A stretch of 64,000 bases of DNA from Pantoea alhagi (lineage in GTDB: Bacteria; Pseudomonadota; Gammaproteobacteria; Enterobacterales; Enterobacteriaceae). Location of the stretch: assembly GCF_002101395.1 (NCBI RefSeq), contig NZ_CP019706.1:3596001-3660000 (forward strand). Reading direction: 5' to 3'. Below are positions 52,740 through 61,628 of the stretch, piece by piece; position 1 is the stretch's first letter; each line of letters starts with the position of its first letter. The translations under genes were made by a program, and so were the position numbers. The notes below the pieces were generated by a model. It was given only the letters and a program-made list of their open reading frames with translations. It did not search any database and was not told the DNA's origin.

Positions 52740-52755
52740 TGGAAACCGGTTTCCA
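52740..52755. promoter_or_regulatory. LacI-type operator of the beta-glucoside PTS operon
   Basis: tggaaaccggtttcca is a perfect 16-base palindrome with a central CG, the usual form of a LacI/GalR operator. It lies 45 bases before the IIB start, next to an AT-rich -10-like stretch (aataat). The repressor encoded at the end of the operon is the likely ligand. Confidence 0.75.
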
Positions 52756-52800
52756 CTTTGTTTCCTATAGCCAGGTCGAAACCGTGAGAAGGCCAGGATC

Positions 52801-53121
52801 ATGTATAAAATTATGCTTTGCTGTTCCGCCGGAATGTCTACCAGCATGCTGGTAAAGAAAATGCAGGATGAAGTCGCAAATCGTGGGCTGGAAGCGGAAA
52901 TCGCCGCCTTCAGCGCCACCGAGTTTGATGAACGTTTTGCCTGTTATGACGTGGTGCTGCTGGGACCGCAGGTAAAATATATGCAGGAAAGCCTGGCGGC
53001 GAAAACCGTCAGCGAAGGCATCCCGGTTGCCACCATCAACATGATGGATTACGGCACGATGCGCGGTGATAAAGTACTGGATTATGCGCTACAGCTGATT
53101 GAGCAGAAAGGGGTGGCATAA
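52801..53121 (+). CDS. PTS beta-glucoside/cellobiose-type IIB component
   Basis: A 106-residue lactose/cellobiose-family IIB protein. The phosphocysteine is Cys8 in LCCSAGMSTSMLV, and the block DVVLLGPQVKYM is the family second motif. It passes phosphate from IIA to the sugar bound by IIC. It is the first gene of an operon IIB-IIC-glucosidase-repressor; its stop codon overlaps the IIC start by one base. GAAGG lies eight bases before the ATG. No IIA gene is present in the window. Confidence 0.93.
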   Translation: MYKIMLCCSAGMSTSMLVKKMQDEVANRGLEAEIAAFSATEFDERFACYDVVLLGPQVKYMQESLAAKTVSEGIPVATINMMDYGTMRGDKVLDYALQLIEQKGVA

Positions 53122-54449
53122 TGACATCACTTTATCAGGGCTTAATTAATATCATCGAGCGCAAGATTACGCCGCTGGCCGGTGCTGTCGGTCAGCAGCG
53201 TCATGTTGTGGCTATCCGTGACGGCTTTGTCTCTGCGCTGCCGTTTATGATAATCGGCTCCTTTATGCTGGTATTTATTTTTCCGCCCTTTGCCGCTGAC
53301 AGTCAGTGGGGCTTTGCGCGCGGCTGGCTCGATTTCTCGCTGCGCTATCGCGACCAGTTGATGCTGCCGTACTATCTCAGCATGGGCGTGATGACCTTTT
53401 TTATCTCGGTTGGCATTGGCGCCAGCCTGGGACGACACTACAAGCTCGATCCGGTAATGACCGGTCTACTGGCCTTTATGGGGTTTTTGCTGGTGGCCGC
53501 GCCTTATCAGGATGGTAAAATCGCCACCGACTATTTCTCCGGCCAGGGGATCTTTACCGCCATCCTTACCGCTATCTATACCAGCGAAATTTATGCGCTG
53601 CTGAAGCGGAAAAATATCACTATTCGCCTGCCGAAAGAGGTGTCGACCGGGGTTGCGCGCTCGTTTGAAATTTTGATTCCGGTGATCGTGATTGTCGCCA
53701 CGCTGCATCCGCTTAATTTGCTGGTGGCCTCCTGGAGCGGCATGATCATTCCACAGGCGATTATGCATCTGTTGCAGCCGCTGGTTTCTGCCTCCGATTC
53801 CCTGCCGGCGGTGCTGCTTTCGGTGCTGATTTGCCAGATCCTCTGGTTTGCCGGTATCCACGGCGCGCTGATTGTCACCGGCATTATGAATCCCTTCTGG
53901 CTTACCAACCTGGCCGCCAACCAGGCGGCGCTGGAAGCGGGGCAGGCTCTGCCGCACACCTACCTGATGGGCTTCTGGGATTTCTATCTGTTGATTGGCG
54001 GCGTCGGCTCCACGCTGCCGCTGGCGTTTCTGCTGCTACGAAGCCGGGCAGCGCACCTGCGTACCATTGGCAAAATGGGCATCGTGCCAAGCTTCTTTAA
54101 TATCAATGAACCGATTCTGTTCGGCATGCCGATTATCATGAACCCGCTCTTTTTTCTGCCATTTATTCTGGTGCCGATGATCAATGCCGTATTTGCCTGG
54201 ACCGCCACCAAACTGGGCTGGGTGGCGCAGGTGGTTTCAATGGCGCCCTGGACGACGCCTGCGCCGATTGGCGCTTCCTGGGCGGCAAACTGGGCGTTTA
54301 GTCCGGTAATAATGTGTCTGTTCTGTATGGCACTTTCCGCTCTGATCTATCTGCCGTTTGTTAAGGCGTGGGAGCGTAGTCTGTTACAGCAGGAAGCAGA
54401 GGCCAGTCAAAGCGCAGCGGCGTCCGGCGCCGGATTGCAAACCCCATAA
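53121..54449 (+). CDS. PTS beta-glucoside/cellobiose-type IIC component
   Basis: Inner-membrane sugar transporter of 442 residues from the lactose/cellobiose IIC family with about ten helices. The N-terminal AIRDGFVSALPFMIIGS, the block WFAGIHGALIVTGIMNPFW and the sugar-site NINEPILFGMPIIMNPLFFLP region (short spans given) are characteristic. It works with the IIB before it. The exact sugar, such as cellobiose, arbutin or salicin, cannot be fixed from sequence. Confidence 0.93.
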   Translation: MTSLYQGLINIIERKITPLAGAVGQQRHVVAIRDGFVSALPFMIIGSFMLVFIFPPFAADSQWGFARGWLDFSLRYRDQLMLPYYLSMGVMTFFISVGIGASLGRHYKLDPVMTGLLAFMGFLLVAAPYQDGKIATDYFSGQGIFTAILTAIYTSEIYALLKRKNITIRLPKEVSTGVARSFEILIPVIVIVATLHPLNLLVASWSGMIIPQAIMHLLQPLVSASDSLPAVLLSVLICQILWFAGIHGALIVTGIMNPFWLTNLAANQAALEAGQALPHTYLMGFWDFYLLIGGVGSTLPLAFLLLRSRAAHLRTIGKMGIVPSFFNINEPILFGMPIIMNPLFFLPFILVPMINAVFAWTATKLGWVAQVVSMAPWTTPAPIGASWAANWAFSPVIMCLFCMALSALIYLPFVKAWERSLLQQEAEASQSAAASGAGLQTP

Positions 54450-54460
54450 GGATCACCATT

Positions 54461-55855
54461 ATGCACTATCAGTTTCCCGCAGACTTTTGGTGGGGCAGCG
54501 CCAGCAGCGCGCCACAATCTGAAGGCGAAAGCCTGAACTTTGGCAAAAGTGAAACCATCTGGGATCGCTGGTTTGATGAAGCGCCGACCCGTTTTCATCG
54601 ACAGGTGGGGCCAGCACAGACTTCAACTTTTTATCAGCACTGGCGTGAAGATATTGCCTTGTTGAAACAGTTGCGGCACAACACTTTTCGTACTTCGATT
54701 GCCTGGTCACGCCTGATCCCGGACGGGCGCGGCGCGGTTAACCCCGAGGCGGTGCGCTTTTATAATCAAATCATTGACGAGATGTTAAGCCAGGGCATCA
54801 CGCCCTTTATCAATCTGTTCCATTTTGATATGCCGATGGTGATGCAGCAGGCAGGCGGCTGGGAAAATCGCGAAGTGGTTGAGGCTTATGCGCAATACGC
54901 ACAAACCTGCTTCCATCTGTTTGGCGATCGGGTGAAACACTGGTTCACCTTTAATGAGCCGATTGTGCCGGTGGAAGGCGGCTATCTGTATGATTTCCAT
55001 TACCCTGGCGTAGTGGATTTTCGGCGGGCGGCGACGGTGGCCTATCATACTATGCTGGCGCACGCGCGCGCGGTGCAGTTGTTCCGCGAAGGGCAATATC
55101 CGGGCGAGATTGGCATAATCCTTAACCTGACGCCCTCTTATCCACGCTCATCGCATCCGGCTGACCAACAGGCGGCGCATATCGCCGATCTCTTTTTTAA
55201 CCGCAGTTTTCTCGATCCGGCGCTGCTGGGCCGCTATCCGGCAGAGCTGGTTGCGCTGCTGGAAGAGCATCAGCAATTACCTGCCAGCCAGCCCGGCGAT
55301 CGGGCGCTGCTGGCGGAAGGGCGGGTTGATTTACTGGGTATCAACTACTATCAGCCGCGTCGGGTGAAATGCCGCGATTCGCTGGTTAACCCACAGAGTC
55401 CGTTTATGCCGGAGTGGTTTTTCGATCATTATGCGATGCCGGGGCGCAAGATGAATCCCTATCGCGGTTGGGAAATCTACGAAAAGGGTATTTATGACAT
55501 TCTCAGCAATCTGCGTGAGCATTACGGTAACCCGCGCTGTTTTATTTCTGAAAACGGCATGGGCGTTGAGGATGAGCAGCGCTTTGAGCAGCAGGGACAG
55601 ATTCAGGATGACTATCGCATCGACTTTGTGCGCGAACATTTAATCTGGCTGCATCGGGCATTGCAGGAGGGATCGCACTGTCTGGGTTATCATATGTGGA
55701 CCTTTATCGATAACTGGTCATGGAGCAACGCCTATAAAAACCGGTATGGTTTTGTGCAGCTCGATCTTGACAGTCAGCAGCGCCGCGTGAAAAAAAGCGG
55801 TGAGTGGTTTGCGCGCGTAGCCAGCGAGCATGGGTTTACGCAACACAGTGATTGA
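54461..55855 (+). CDS. 6-phospho-beta-glucosidase (GH1)
   Basis: Glycoside hydrolase family 1 enzyme of 464 residues that splits phosphorylated beta-glucosides brought in by the PTS. The acid/base Glu166 is in FTFNEP and the nucleophile Glu364 in ISENGMG. The substrate block NNWSWSNAYKNRYGFVQLD-like region (DNWSWSNAYKNRYGF) with Ser, Lys and Tyr positions near residue 425 fits phosphosugar binding. AAGGA precedes the ATG, 12 bases after IIC. It is cytoplasmic. The operon position confirms the phosphoglucosidase call. Confidence 0.93.
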   Translation: MHYQFPADFWWGSASSAPQSEGESLNFGKSETIWDRWFDEAPTRFHRQVGPAQTSTFYQHWREDIALLKQLRHNTFRTSIAWSRLIPDGRGAVNPEAVRFYNQIIDEMLSQGITPFINLFHFDMPMVMQQAGGWENREVVEAYAQYAQTCFHLFGDRVKHWFTFNEPIVPVEGGYLYDFHYPGVVDFRRAATVAYHTMLAHARAVQLFREGQYPGEIGIILNLTPSYPRSSHPADQQAAHIADLFFNRSFLDPALLGRYPAELVALLEEHQQLPASQPGDRALLAEGRVDLLGINYYQPRRVKCRDSLVNPQSPFMPEWFFDHYAMPGRKMNPYRGWEIYEKGIYDILSNLREHYGNPRCFISENGMGVEDEQRFEQQGQIQDDYRIDFVREHLIWLHRALQEGSHCLGYHMWTFIDNWSWSNAYKNRYGFVQLDLDSQQRRVKKSGEWFARVASEHGFTQHSD

Positions 55856-55875
55856 GCGGAGAGATAAGCACCCTT

Positions 55876-56799
55876 ATGGCGAGTATTAACGATGTTTCAC
55901 GCCTGGCAAAAGTATCAAAAGCCACCGTTTCCCGGGTGCTCAGCGGCAGTCGCGGCGTTAAGGAGGAGAGCCGCGACGCCGTGCTGCGCGCCGTTGAGAA
56001 GCTGAATTATAAACCGAACGTCATTGCGCAATCCTTAAGCTATCAGAAAACCCACTGCATCGGCGTGATCTGCGCAACTGAACATGTGCAGCAGGCTACC
56101 GGCTATCTGCAGGCGCTGGAAAAGGCGCTGAGCCAGGAGAGTAAACATCTGCTGCTGCGCTTTGCCAACAGCGCGCCAGCGGTTGCGGTTGCGATGGAAG
56201 AGCTGGGATCCGGGCGCTGCGATGCGGTGATGGTGGTGGGGGCGCGCTTTGCGCTGCCGGATGAAGCGAAGCAGGCGGTGCTGATTGATTGTCTCGATGG
56301 CGGGGAAGGGCCACAGCTGGCCATTGACTACCAGTTCGCCAGCCTGACCGCCTGTCACTACCTTTTCAGCCAGCAGCGGCGCAAAATCGTGCTGTTTAAC
56401 TTTAGCCACGGTGAGGCGGCAGGACAGGTACTGGCAGGCTATTGCGATGCGCTGGAGAGCGTCGCGCTGCCTTATAACCGTCAGCTTATCTGCGGCCAGG
56501 AAGAATCGGTCAGCGTTGCGCTGCAAACCCTTATCAATCGTCATACTGCATTTGATGCCTTACTGGTGACCGACTATATCAAAAGCCGTGAGGCGATTGC
56601 GCTGCTGCGTCGCTATCAGCGTCAGGTGCCGCAGGATGTGATGGTATTCAGCCTCGACGGCGCGGTGCCGGTGGTCGGCGCGCCAGAAATGCCACAAATG
56701 GCGTGGCCGCTGGATATGCTGGCGCAGCGGGCGTTACAGTTGATCAGCGGGGAGCAGGCCTGTTTTCCTCCGTTGCGTGGCAGCCTGATTGCACCCTGA
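55876..56799 (+). CDS. LacI-family repressor of the beta-glucoside operon
   Basis: A 307-residue LacI/GalR regulator. The helix-turn-helix and hinge lie at residues 1-55 (MASINDVSRLAKVSKATVSR, then NYKPNVIAQSL), followed by a periplasmic-binding-like effector domain. The ATG at 55876 gives the standard LacI start; a TTG at 55852 overlapping the glucosidase stop would add eight residues. As the last gene of the operon it probably represses its own transcription through the palindrome at 52740. The effector is probably a phospho-beta-glucoside (inference). Confidence 0.9.
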   Translation: MASINDVSRLAKVSKATVSRVLSGSRGVKEESRDAVLRAVEKLNYKPNVIAQSLSYQKTHCIGVICATEHVQQATGYLQALEKALSQESKHLLLRFANSAPAVAVAMEELGSGRCDAVMVVGARFALPDEAKQAVLIDCLDGGEGPQLAIDYQFASLTACHYLFSQQRRKIVLFNFSHGEAAGQVLAGYCDALESVALPYNRQLICGQEESVSVALQTLINRHTAFDALLVTDYIKSREAIALLRRYQRQVPQDVMVFSLDGAVPVVGAPEMPQMAWPLDMLAQRALQLISGEQACFPPLRGSLIAP

Positions 56800-56817
56800 G
56801 AGATGAGTTTCGTGCTG

Positions 56818-56850
56818 TGACGTTGTCACTTCCTCCGTGTGACAACGTCA
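56818..56850. terminator. 12-bp hairpin after the LacI-type gene
   Basis: Perfect 12-base inverted repeat tgacgttgtcac / gtgacaacgtca with a 9-base loop, 18 bases past the stop codon. No T-run follows, so it may be a mRNA-protecting hairpin or a protein site instead of a terminator. Confidence 0.5.
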
Positions 56851-56938
56851 CTCACTGGCAGCCCGGCCTGACAGAGCGCGCGACCCCGGCAGAATAAGGC
56901 GAGTAGCGTGAATAGCGCCACGCCGCTCGCTTATCCGC

Positions 56939-58375
56939 TTATTTAAACTGCAAATAGGCTACGTGGGTTTGCAGATATTCTTCCAGTCCATGACGGCCAT
57001 CGGCACCGCCGATCCCTGACTTACGCCAGCCCGCATGAAAACCCTGCATCGCCTCAAAATTTTCCCGGTTAATATAGGTTTCGCCAAATTTCAACCGGCG
57101 CAGGGCGATCATCGCGGTATTAAGGTTTTGCGTATAGAGCGAGGAGGTCAGGCCATATTCGCTGTCGTTAGCCAGCGCAATCGCCTCGTCCAGCGTGCGG
57201 AAAGTGGTAACCGGCAGGACCGGGCCGAAGATCTCCTCCTGCATAATCGCCATATCCTGTTTAACACCGCTCAGGATCGTGGGCTGGAAGAAATAGCCGG
57301 TCTCGCCAGCGCGCTTCCCGCCGGTAATGAGCTGAGCGCCCTGTTTCAGCGCATACGCCACTTTTTCTTCTACGCGCTGCAGGGCAGCGGCACTGATCAG
57401 CGGCCCCATATCCACATCTTGCTGTTCTGCCGGATTACCCCAGGTTATCTTGCTGAAGGCCGTGGTCAGACGCGCCATAAAGGCATCATAGATGCCTTCC
57501 TGTACGTAAACGCGCTCGGCGCAGTTACAGACCTGGCCGGAGTTGATGATGCGTGAACTGACAATCGCTTTTACCGCCAGATCGAGATCGGCATCGTCCA
57601 TCACAATCGCTGGCGCTTTACCGCCCAGCTCCAGCGACACCTTAGTCACATTTCGCGCCGCCGCCGTCATGGTCTGAATTCCGGCATTGACGCTGCCGGT
57701 AAGGCTGACCATGCCTACCTTTGGACTGGCGGCCAGCTCCTGGCCCACTACCGGACCGTAGCCAAAAACAATATTAAGCACCCCTTTAGGCAACCCCACC
57801 TGCTGCACGATCTCAGCGAATATCACCGCGTTGAGCGGGGTAACCTCGCTGGGCTTGAGCACAATGGTATTGCCGGTGATCAGCGCTGGCGCTGCTTTAC
57901 GCGCAATCAGAAAGAAAGGAAAGTTCCACGGCAAAATGCCGGTCGTCACGCCAATCGCCTTTTTAAAGACGAAAATATTTTCATCAGGGCGATCGCTTTG
58001 CACAATTTCGCCCTCATAACGGCGTGCCCACTCCGCCATATAGTCAAGATAGTCAGCGGTAAACAGCACTTCGGTTTGCGCCAGGCCCTGGGTTTTTCCC
58101 CCTTCGGCAACAATCGTTGCGGTCAGCTCCGGTTCACGCTGACGGATGGCGGCGGCGATTTTATGCAGCCAGACGCCACGCTCCACCGCCGGCAACGCTT
58201 CCCACTGCGGCTGTGCCGCTTCAGCCGCATCGATAGCGCGCTGCGCATCTTCGCGGCTACCTTCCGGCACCTGAGCAATCACCGCTTCCGTTGCCGGATT
58301 GATCACCTCAATCCAGGCACCCTGATGAGACTGAAATTCACCGTCGATATACATTTGTTTTTGAATAGTTGCCAT
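56939..58375 (-). CDS. aldA: lactaldehyde dehydrogenase AldA
   Basis: NAD-dependent aldehyde dehydrogenase of 478 residues that oxidises L-lactaldehyde (and glycolaldehyde) to lactate. Catalytic Cys283 (SGQVCNCAERV), general base Glu249 (LELGGKAP) and the cofactor block LTGSVNAG are present; the match with E. coli AldA runs end to end, including YEGEIVQSDRP and FEAMQGFHAGWRKSGIGG. The ATG at 58375 gives the family start. It is divergent from rhaT, a placement that ties it to rhamnose breakdown, where lactaldehyde is released. Confidence 0.93.
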   Translation of the reverse strand: MATIQKQMYIDGEFQSHQGAWIEVINPATEAVIAQVPEGSREDAQRAIDAAEAAQPQWEALPAVERGVWLHKIAAAIRQREPELTATIVAEGGKTQGLAQTEVLFTADYLDYMAEWARRYEGEIVQSDRPDENIFVFKKAIGVTTGILPWNFPFFLIARKAAPALITGNTIVLKPSEVTPLNAVIFAEIVQQVGLPKGVLNIVFGYGPVVGQELAASPKVGMVSLTGSVNAGIQTMTAAARNVTKVSLELGGKAPAIVMDDADLDLAVKAIVSSRIINSGQVCNCAERVYVQEGIYDAFMARLTTAFSKITWGNPAEQQDVDMGPLISAAALQRVEEKVAYALKQGAQLITGGKRAGETGYFFQPTILSGVKQDMAIMQEEIFGPVLPVTTFRTLDEAIALANDSEYGLTSSLYTQNLNTAMIALRRLKFGETYINRENFEAMQGFHAGWRKSGIGGADGRHGLEEYLQTHVAYLQFK

Positions 58376-58772
58376 GCATCCGCTCTCCGTTATCAATTCT
58401 GCTTTTTATGGTTAATAAAAAGATATGGAATTGTTTAATTTTGCCACCTTGACCTGGACGCAGAGATTTGACCTTCCGCTGAATGCCATTGCGCTTAAGG
58501 AACTGGCAAAAATACAGGGATTAACCTGATGAGGCTGGCATAACCTGAAATTAATCTTTTGAAGCAAGAAGTTAGCGCTGCAGTGGCTGTAATGGACACA
58601 ACAGCGCGATTGTAATGGATTTGTGATCGTCATCGCGGCCACCTGCTGATTTTTGCCACAAGGGGACACAGGCGGGCAGTCAGCGAAAGGCTGGTGAGGA
58701 AATGAACTCTTTAGACTCGCGGTAACCGGGAGAGTCTTCTCCTGCTGGCCTCAACCTTACTAAGGAATAACG
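58376..58772. promoter_or_regulatory. aldA-rhaT divergent control region
   Basis: 397 bases between two divergent genes of rhamnose use. A fair CRP-like site (TGTGA-N6-TCGCG) is at 58622-58637. A TAGACT element near 58709 resembles the -10 of E. coli rha promoters. RhaS half-sites are probably present between them but were not aligned with certainty. AAGGA lies before the rhaT start. Confidence 0.4.
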
Positions 58773-59807
58773 ATGAACAACGCAATCCTTGCCGGCATTC
58801 TCTGGCATCTGGTCGGTGCCGCCAGCGCCGCCTGTTTCTATGCCCCTTTTAAGCGTGTCCGACACTGGTCATGGGAAACCATGTGGTCAGTGGGCGGCCT
58901 GATGTCCTGGTTAGTTCTGCCCTGGGCGGTCAGCGCGGTGCTGTTGCCTGATTTCTGGGGCTATTTTCAACAGTTCAGCGCCGCGCAGCTGCTGCCGGTA
59001 TTTTTGTTTGGCGCCATGTGGGGAATAGGCAACGTTAACTACGGGCTAACCATGCGCTATCTCGGTATGTCGATGGGAATTGGTATCGCCATCGGCATTA
59101 CGCTGGTGGTCGGGACGTTGATGACGCCGCTTTTGCAGGGGCGTTTTATGGTGCTGTTCAGCTCCGCCGGTGGACGGATGACGCTGCTGGGCGTCCTGAT
59201 TGCGCTGATTGGCGTGATTATTGTTTCCCGTGCCGGTTTCCTGAAAGAGCGCGCGCTGGGTATCAACGCGGAAGAGTTCAACCTGAAAAAGGGGCTGGTG
59301 CTGGCGGTGCTGTGCGGGATTTTTTCCGCCGGTATGTCATTCGCGATGGATGCGGCGAAACCGATGCATGAGGCCGCCGCCGCTGCCGGCATCAATCCCC
59401 TCTACGTCGCTTTGCCTAGCTACGTGGTGATCATGGGGGGCGGAGCGCTGGTAAACCTGGCCTGGTGCTTTGTACGTCTGGCGGTAAAGCCGTCGCTGTC
59501 GCTAAAAGCCGATTTCTCGCTGGCGAAGCCGCTGCTGGGGGCGAATATTGCCTTTGCCATGCTGGGCGGCCTGATGTGGTATTTGCAGTTCTTTTTTTAT
59601 GCCTGGGGTCACGCCAACATTCCGGCGCAGTATGACTTTGTCAGCTGGATGCTGCATATGAGCCTGTATGTGCTGTGCGGCGGCATTGTCGGGCTGCTGA
59701 TGAAAGAGTGGCATGCGGTAGGGCGTCGTCCGGTTCGCGTACTCTCTGTAGGTTGCCTGGTCATTATTCTGGCGGCAAACGTCGTCGGGATGGGAATGGC
59801 GGGCTAA
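58773..59807 (+). CDS. rhaT: L-rhamnose:proton symporter RhaT
   Basis: Inner-membrane rhamnose transporter of 344 residues with ten predicted helices, the exact family length. Opening ILAGILWHLVGAASAACFYA, the block WGIGNVNYGLTMRYLGMSMG and the helix-rich end GGIVGLLMKEWHAVGRR match E. coli RhaT. AAGGA precedes the ATG at 58773. It is the first gene of the rhamnose cluster reading toward rhaSR and ends in a clear hairpin. Confidence 0.96.
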   Translation: MNNAILAGILWHLVGAASAACFYAPFKRVRHWSWETMWSVGGLMSWLVLPWAVSAVLLPDFWGYFQQFSAAQLLPVFLFGAMWGIGNVNYGLTMRYLGMSMGIGIAIGITLVVGTLMTPLLQGRFMVLFSSAGGRMTLLGVLIALIGVIIVSRAGFLKERALGINAEEFNLKKGLVLAVLCGIFSAGMSFAMDAAKPMHEAAAAAGINPLYVALPSYVVIMGGGALVNLAWCFVRLAVKPSLSLKADFSLAKPLLGANIAFAMLGGLMWYLQFFFYAWGHANIPAQYDFVSWMLHMSLYVLCGGIVGLLMKEWHAVGRRPVRVLSVGCLVIILAANVVGMGMAG

Positions 59808-59814
59808 CAGGCAA

Positions 59815-59841
59815 GAGAGCCTGGCAGCACGGCAGGCTCTC
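59815..59841. terminator. terminator between rhaT and rhaR
   Basis: Inverted repeat gagagcctg / caggctctc, 9 base pairs, just past the rhaT stop and before the convergent rhaR. Confidence 0.6.
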
Positions 59842-59921
59842 CTGAGCGCTTGCAGGATTTGGGGTGTTATCAGGGAGAGCGGCGAAAGCATTTGCACAGC
59901 GGCGTTAAAAGCAAAGCCGGA

Positions 59922-60791
59922 CTATTTTTGCTGTTCCGGCAGCGGCTGTGGTTTGCTGGTGCGCTCAAAACGCTGACGCCAGGCGCTGGGAGTAAACCCG
60001 GTTTCGCGGGTAAAAACGGCGGAAAAGTAGTTGCTGTCATCAAAGCCGCAGCGGAACGCCACTTCACCAATCAGCAGATCGGTATTACGCAGCAGATATT
60101 TAGCCTGGCAGAGCTGCAGCTGACGCAGATAATGACCAATGGTCATGCCCGTTTGCTGGCGAAACAGCTGCTTCAGGGCGCGTTCGCTGAGCCGGTTATG
60201 CTGACAAAAAGCGGCAAGATCGAAGGGGCGGGCAGTGCTGGCCTGAATGGCAGACATCAGCAGATCGAGCTGCTCGCCTTCCGGCAGTTCGCCAGCGCGT
60301 TCGGCCACGTAGCGATGTCGCCGCAAAATAAGCGCCAGCTGCAGGAACAGCGCCTCCGCCAGCTGCATCGAGAGCAGATCGGTTTTACGGCTCTCCTGCT
60401 CCAGCTGTACAATCACGCCGCGCGCCAGCGCCATGCCGCGCGTGGTTAAGCGCCAGTGGGCGCGATAGTCCGCGTCATCCAGCGGCAGCAGCTGGCTCCA
60501 GTCCAGCCCGAGCCGAAAGCGTTCCGGGCAATAGAGGATATTATCCAGCACCAGATCGTTTACCGACTCATAGCTGTGGCAATCGCTGTGCTGGATATAG
60601 AACAGATCGCCGCAGGTCACCAGCCAGGGACGATCGTTAAGCACATGCAGACCGTTACCGCGCCAGACGATGACAATTTCGCTGAATTCATGACGATGGG
60701 GCGGAAAAGAGGGCTGCGGCGCCCGGTCGGCTACCGACACCGGCATCGCTTCAGAGGGAAAATAGTCCGCCTTCGCCAGAATTAACCCCAT
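59922..60791 (-). CDS. rhaR: transcriptional activator RhaR
   Basis: AraC/XylS-family activator of 289 residues. An N-terminal cupin that binds L-rhamnose (about 1-150, PHRHEFSEIVIVWRGNG) is joined to two helix-turn-helix motifs at about 190-280 (LAAFCQHNRLSERALKQLFR and VAFRCGFDDSNYFSAVFTRE). RhaR activates the rhaSR operon. It starts 12 bases after rhaS ends, with AGGAG six bases before the ATG. Synteny with rhaS and rhaBA confirms the call over other AraC members. Confidence 0.94.
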   Translation of the reverse strand: MGLILAKADYFPSEAMPVSVADRAPQPSFPPHRHEFSEIVIVWRGNGLHVLNDRPWLVTCGDLFYIQHSDCHSYESVNDLVLDNILYCPERFRLGLDWSQLLPLDDADYRAHWRLTTRGMALARGVIVQLEQESRKTDLLSMQLAEALFLQLALILRRHRYVAERAGELPEGEQLDLLMSAIQASTARPFDLAAFCQHNRLSERALKQLFRQQTGMTIGHYLRQLQLCQAKYLLRNTDLLIGEVAFRCGFDDSNYFSAVFTRETGFTPSAWRQRFERTSKPQPLPEQQK

Positions 60792-60803
60792 GCTGTTCTC
60801 CTG

Positions 60804-61628
60804 TTACCACATCTGTTGTCGCTCGGCGCGTGGGGCGCAGCCAAATTCACGGCGAAACAGGGTCGAAAAGTGATTGCTGTCGCCAAAGCCGCACTGAAAT
60901 GCAATATCGGTAATCCGCATTTCGCTGTGGCGCAGCAGATGACGCGCCTGTAAAAGGCGCAGCCGGTTAAGGTAACGCTGCGGCGTGCTGCCGGTTTGCT
61001 GTTTAAGCTGGCGATGCAGTGTGCGCAGCGAAAGTGAAAAGCGATCGGCCAGCGCATCCCAGTCAATATCTTCACTGTAGTGTTCGTTTAGCCAGTCAAG
61101 CAGGCGTAACAGACGAGCCTCCTGCGCATCGCTCTCCTGTTCCCGGCAACCCTGACGCAGCAAAACCAGCAGCTGCATAAAGGTGAGTTCCTGTTGCACA
61201 CGCTGCTCTATGGCATCGCTGCCGTCAGGCTCCTGCAGCTGCGCTACCAGCGTTTTTGCCTGTGCCATCACCCGGTTACTGATGCGCCAGTGGGAAGGGT
61301 AACGGCCATCGCACTCCTGCGGCAGTAAATCCTCCAGCCCGGTCAGAAAGCGAAATGCCTGCGGACCGCGCCACAGTACATTGGTCAGAAACAAATTTTC
61401 CGTTTGCTCATAAAGATGACGATCGTGATCGCGAACAAAACAGACGCAGCCACCGCACAGCGACTGGGGCTGGCCGTTAAAGATATGAATGCCGGCACCC
61501 TGTTCCACCAGCACGATTTCATGAAAATCATGATGATGTTCAGGAAACACGCTCTGCGGGGCCCGGGGTTCAATCGCGACCGGCAGATCGCCATCTGGAA
61601 AAAAATCGGCGCTATGTAATACGGTCAT
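60804..61628 (-). CDS. rhaS: transcriptional activator RhaS
   Basis: AraC/XylS-family activator of 274 residues, first gene of the rhaSR operon. A rhamnose-binding cupin (about 1-160, FPEHHHDFHEIVLVEQGAGIH) precedes two helix-turn-helix motifs (WDALADRFSLSLRTLHRQLK, then IAFQCGFGDSNHFSTLFRRE). RhaS switches on rhaBAD and rhaT in E. coli. The start at 61628 has GAGGA upstream. It is divergent from rhaB with the shared control region between them. Confidence 0.95.
   Translation of the reverse strand: MTVLHSADFFPDGDLPVAIEPRAPQSVFPEHHHDFHEIVLVEQGAGIHIFNGQPQSLCGGCVCFVRDHDRHLYEQTENLFLTNVLWRGPQAFRFLTGLEDLLPQECDGRYPSHWRISNRVMAQAKTLVAQLQEPDGSDAIEQRVQQELTFMQLLVLLRQGCREQESDAQEARLLRLLDWLNEHYSEDIDWDALADRFSLSLRTLHRQLKQQTGSTPQRYLNRLRLLQARHLLRHSEMRITDIAFQCGFGDSNHFSTLFRREFGCAPRAERQQMW

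Noticed and set aside
58376..58772. A small gene in the aldA-rhaT gap (minus-strand frame about 58412-58669)
   Set aside because: No ribosome site, no recognisable protein, and it covers the promoter region.
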